The notes beneath the pieces are model-generated. The model was given only the letters and a program-made list of their open reading frames with translations. It did not search any database and was not told the DNA's origin. DNA of 64,000 nucleotides from Fermentimonas sp. GTDB taxonomy: Bacteria > Bacteroidota > Bacteroidia > Bacteroidales > Dysgonomonadaceae. Of the stretch, positions 61,227-64,000 are shown piece after piece. The position numbers and the translations under genes are program-made. Every line of letters starts with the position of its first letter. Within the stretch, counting starts at the first letter, position 1. The stretch lies in assembly GCA_015478775.1 (NCBI GenBank), contig JADMKP010000008.1, positions 310,076-374,075 on the forward strand. Direction: 5' to 3'.

Positions 61227-62615
61227 ATGAGCAAATTTAAGAACACATGTTTAAAAACTCTAATATTGGGTGCAGTAGTGCTTACTGCATTAACTATTAA
61301 TGCCCAAAATCCAATTGTACAAACTTATTTTACTGCTGATCCGGCGCCAATGGTTTATGATGGTACTGTTTATATGTATTCGTCGCACGACGAGGATACG
61401 ACGGTTAATAACTTTTTTACTATGTACGACTGGCGCTGTTACTCGTCGAAGGATATGGTGAATTGGACCGACCATGGGATGGTGGCGTCATTAAAGGATT
61501 TTGATTGGATGGATAAAACAAACGGAGCATGGGCGCCGCAAGCTATTGAGCGTGATGGTAAGTTCTACTTATATGTGCCTATTCATGGTGAGGGAATTTC
61601 GGTGTTGGTTGCCGATTCCCCTACTGGCCCGTTTTCTGATCCAATTGGTAAGCGTTTGATTGATAGTGATCATATATGGCAAGATATCGACCCCACAGTG
61701 GCAATTGATGATGACGGGCAAGCGTATTTGTATTGGGGTAACCCAGGTTTGTGGTATGTGAAGTTAAACCAGGATATGATATCGTACGACCGTAGCATTG
61801 GGCAGGATGGTGTTGTTACTGTAGAAATGACTGCCGAGGCTTTTGGTTATAAAGAGAGCCGCGATGGGCAGGCTGGTACTACTTATACTGAGGGACCTTG
61901 GTTTTATAAGCGTAACGACCTCTATTATATGGTTTATGCTGCTGAGGGTATTCCTGAATATATTGCTTATTCTACTGCGCCTTCTCCTGTAGGGCCATGG
62001 ACGTACAGAGGGCATATTATGGAAAGGGCCGATCATTTAGCTTTTACGAATCATGCTGGTACAATAGATTTTAAGGGAAATTCATATATCTTTTATCACG
62101 ATCAGGCTTTGTCTAAGCAAGGCTTTAAGCGCTCGGTTAGTGTTGAGCAGTTTACCTATAATGCCGATGGCAGCATTCCGCTAATCACCCCTACTAAAGA
62201 GGGCGTGACCAAAAGTGTTGCCAACCTTAATCCTTATCAAAAGGTGGAAGCCGAGACCATCGCATGGAGCGAAGGTTTGAAAACTGCTGGTAATACTAAG
62301 GATGGTGGTGTTTATGTTGCTAATATAGAGAACGGTGATTATCTGAAGGTGCGCAGTGTCGATTTTGGGAAAGGTGCCAAAAGTATTGAAGCGGGTGTTG
62401 CTTCGGCTTCTAATGGGGGCAAGATTGAGATTAGACTTGATAATCTGAACGGTGAGCTAATTGGCACGGTTGATGTGAAGAATACGGGTGGTTGGCAGAA
62501 ATGGGCAACCGTGAAAAGTAGTGTGAAGAAGACTACTGGTGTGCATGATGTTTATTTTGTGTTCACAGGTGGTGAGGGTGAGTTGTTTAACTTCGATTTC
62601 TGGAAATTAAAATAG
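61227..62615 (+). CDS. Glycoside hydrolase family 43 with C-terminal CBM6
   Basis: The 462-residue secreted protein has a signal peptide (LGAVVLTALTINAQN), a five-bladed propeller with the three GH43 carboxylates: Asp in TYFTADPAPMVYDGTVYMYS, Asp in DIDPTVAIDDDGQAYLYWGN and Glu in TTYTEGPWFYKRNDLYYMVY, and a CBM6 module (~335-462: KVEAETIAWSEGLKTAG, GGWQKWATVKSSV, FNFDFWKLK). The group is typically arabinofuranosidase or xylosidase. It is followed by a decayed relative and then by a third GH43 gene, pointing to tandem duplication. Confidence 0.94.
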   Translation: MSKFKNTCLKTLILGAVVLTALTINAQNPIVQTYFTADPAPMVYDGTVYMYSSHDEDTTVNNFFTMYDWRCYSSKDMVNWTDHGMVASLKDFDWMDKTNGAWAPQAIERDGKFYLYVPIHGEGISVLVADSPTGPFSDPIGKRLIDSDHIWQDIDPTVAIDDDGQAYLYWGNPGLWYVKLNQDMISYDRSIGQDGVVTVEMTAEAFGYKESRDGQAGTTYTEGPWFYKRNDLYYMVYAAEGIPEYIAYSTAPSPVGPWTYRGHIMERADHLAFTNHAGTIDFKGNSYIFYHDQALSKQGFKRSVSVEQFTYNADGSIPLITPTKEGVTKSVANLNPYQKVEAETIAWSEGLKTAGNTKDGGVYVANIENGDYLKVRSVDFGKGAKSIEAGVASASNGGKIEIRLDNLNGELIGTVDVKNTGGWQKWATVKSSVKKTTGVHDVYFVFTGGEGELFNFDFWKLK

Positions 62616-62642
62616 TAATTAAAAAATATAAAGAACTTTACT

Positions 62643-62878
62643 ATGGATAAATTATACCAAAATTATAGCATTGAATTGTTATTTCTTTTGATAGTTGTTT
62701 ACTTTTATTTAGCAATAACACTTATTCCCAAAGCGAAGTGCTCGCTCACTGGCGCTTTGAACAGGTTCAGCATCTCAATGGCGATTCCGCTTCGACTTCA
62801 TGCGTTGAATACCTCTACTTCGATAAAGATGGCAGTATAAAACCAATCGGCCTAACTGTTGAAGGGGTTAGTATATAA
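62643..62878 (+). pseudogene. GH43-type gene, reduced to its ends
   Basis: ATG at 62643 opens a signal-like hydrophobic segment (IELLFLLIVVYFYLAITLI). From ~62732 another frame reads HWRFEQVQHLNGDSA and then CVEYLYFDKDGSIKPIGLTV plus EGVSI before TAA at 62876. The last segment is the usual link after the catalytic propeller in GH43 enzymes (compare VEQFTYNADGSIPLI in the intact gene upstream). The catalytic core is deleted. It lies exactly between two intact GH43-CBM6 genes. Confidence 0.6.
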
Positions 62879-62910
62879 CCGAAAAAATGATCACAATAAT
62901 CATATTTAAA

Positions 62911-64000
62911 ATGAAAAAAGTACTGATAATTAATATCTTTATGGCAATTGCTCTTCTTGGTGTTGCACAGAAACCTATGACTTTGCCAATTATCTCAACA
63001 AAATATACGGCGGATCCTGCGCCATTGGTGTATAACGATACGGTGTTTTTATATACTTCGCACGATGAGGATGATGCGATGGGTTTTAAGATGCTCGACT
63101 GGCTCTTGTATTATTCTACCGATATGGTAAACTGGACAGAGTACGGTGCGGTGGCGTCGTTAAAGGATTTTGACTGGGTGCCGTATGATAATGGTGCTTG
63201 GGCGGTGCAGTGTATTGAGCGGAATGGTAAGTTTTATCTGTATTGCCCCATGCCGGGTGGTGTGGGTATTGGTGTTTTGGTGGCGGACACTCCTTATGGT
63301 CCTTTTAAAGATCCGCTGGGAAAGGCTTTGATTAAGAATAGCAACCATGATATCGACCCAACAATAATGATTGATGATGATGGCCAGGCGTATATGTACT
63401 GGGGTAATCCTAAGGTGTATTGGGTAAAGCTTAACGAGGATATGATTTCTTACTCGGGCGAAATTATGCAGGATGCTACTACTCCCGCAAAATACCAAGA
63501 GGGGCCTTGGGTGTGGAAGCATGATGGTATGTATTATATGGCATATGCGTCTACTTGTTGCCCCGAGGGTATTGGTTACGCTATGAGCACTAAGCCTACA
63601 GGTGCTTGGGAGTATAAGGGTATGATTGTGGATGCTTCTGAGAAGACGCGCGGTAATCACCCGGGTATTATTGAATTTAAGGGAAAGTGGTATTGTTTTG
63701 GACATAGTTATGATTTGCTGAAACAGATTACGGACAAGTTTTATGAGAGGCGCTCGGTTGATATGGATGAGATGGTGTTTAATGCGGATGGGACTATTCA
63801 GAATCGTGCGTATTGGTCGGTTGAGGGTCCTGCTCAAGTTGGCACTCTTAATCCATTTAATCGTGTGGAGGCCGAAACAATGGCTTGGAGTGAGGGTGTG
63901 AAGACTCATTTTGAGACTGAGTGGACGGGCGACTTTGACTGGGACCGTGGCACTAAGATTGATGATCATTTGTTTGTGACTTCTATTAATAACGGTGATT
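62911..64000 (+). CDS. Glycoside hydrolase family 43 with start of a CBM6 (cut by window edge)
   Basis: ATG at 62911 opens a frame that runs without a stop to the window edge (363 codons). Signal peptide (NIFMAIALLGVAQ), then the GH43 propeller with Asp in KYTADPAPLVYNDTVFLYTS, Asp in NHDIDPTIMIDDDGQAYMYW and Glu in AKYQEGPWVWKHDGMYYMAY. HSYDLLKQITDKFYERRSVD leads into FNADGTIQNRAYW and a CBM6 start (RVEAETMAWSEGVKTHFETE). It parallels the gene at 61227 closely in layout (same order, similar spacing) and is probably a paralogue with different specificity. The C-terminus is off the window. Confidence 0.93.
   Translation, partial: MKKVLIINIFMAIALLGVAQKPMTLPIISTKYTADPAPLVYNDTVFLYTSHDEDDAMGFKMLDWLLYYSTDMVNWTEYGAVASLKDFDWVPYDNGAWAVQCIERNGKFYLYCPMPGGVGIGVLVADTPYGPFKDPLGKALIKNSNHDIDPTIMIDDDGQAYMYWGNPKVYWVKLNEDMISYSGEIMQDATTPAKYQEGPWVWKHDGMYYMAYASTCCPEGIGYAMSTKPTGAWEYKGMIVDASEKTRGNHPGIIEFKGKWYCFGHSYDLLKQITDKFYERRSVDMDEMVFNADGTIQNRAYWSVEGPAQVGTLNPFNRVEAETMAWSEGVKTHFETEWTGDFDWDRGTKIDDHLFVTSINNGD

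Noticed and set aside
62911-64000. Minus-strand 269-codon open frame at 63160-63969
   Set aside because: It is the complement of a clear GH43 gene that runs off the right edge; the minus-strand product is low-complexity in pattern and matches nothing.

Overview
This 64-kb window looks like chromosomal DNA of an AT-rich member of the Bacteroidota, most likely order Bacteroidales. The evidence is two SusC/SusD pairs, a hybrid two-component regulator, an ECF sigma/FecR pair, a bifunctional fucokinase/GDP-fucose pyrophosphorylase, a canonical TTTG-N19-TAnnTTTG promoter, and a large capsule/O-antigen locus. The genus cannot be read from the sequence. I saw no rRNA, tRNA, CRISPR array, intact insertion sequence or replication origin.

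Region 1 (1-17.7 kb) is outer-membrane nutrient uptake. At the left edge is the start of a secreted Gfo/Idh/MocA oxidoreductase. Next, all on the minus strand, comes an ordered set: ECF sigma factor, FecR anti-sigma, SusC with an STN signalling domain, SusD, and a glycerophosphodiester phosphodiesterase lipoprotein. It has a good promoter ahead of the sigma gene and a terminator after the last gene. A second SusC/SusD pair (no STN domain) is divergent from a 1308-residue hybrid two-component sensor/regulator.

Region 2 (17.7-25.7 kb) is a zone of decay. It starts with a 1.3-kb non-coding stretch carrying 9-bp-period repeats, including a perfect 24-bp inverted pair, ahead of a DUF6266-type gene, then an intact SDR oxidoreductase. 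After that come consecutive broken genes: a HipA kinase shrunk to 71 residues; an AbiEi/AbiEii-type toxin-antitoxin pair with damaged ends sitting inside one of two copies of a COG4299-like membrane-protein fragment; a frameshifted DUF6169-like gene; and a UvrD-type helicase that has lost its middle.

Region 3 (25.7-50.7 kb) is the surface polysaccharide locus, on the plus strand. A leader with a strong hairpin precedes UDP-sugar dehydrogenases, a FnlA/CapE-like dehydratase, two DegT-family enzymes (one with Arg in place of the PLP lysine), a GNAT enzyme, flippase, glycosyltransferases, a probable polymerase, an ATP-grasp protein, WecC/WecB for UDP-ManNAcA, a frameshifted heparinase II/III protein, a WbuB-like transferase, a PglC-like initiating transferase, a PglD-like acyltransferase, a dedicated ACP/reductase/KAS III trio, and a PglE-like aminotransferase. 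The last genes suggest an N-acylated 4-amino-4,6-dideoxy sugar whose acyl group may be made in place. Two foreign-looking inserts interrupt the locus: a four-helix-bundle gene flanked by perfect 18-bp inverted repeats, and a 47.0-49.2 kb block (DUF4062 fragment, LPO_1073-like protein, small membrane protein, DUF4160 protein).

Region 4 (50.7-64 kb) is fucose and glycan metabolism: a lipoprotein, Fkp, a GH2 enzyme, a DUF4382 lipoprotein, a GH127 beta-L-arabinofuranosidase and two GH43-CBM6 enzymes (the last cut by the window edge), with remnants of further glycan-active genes between them. Fkp could supply GDP-fucose to surface glycans; the GH127/GH43 set points to arabinose-containing glycans.
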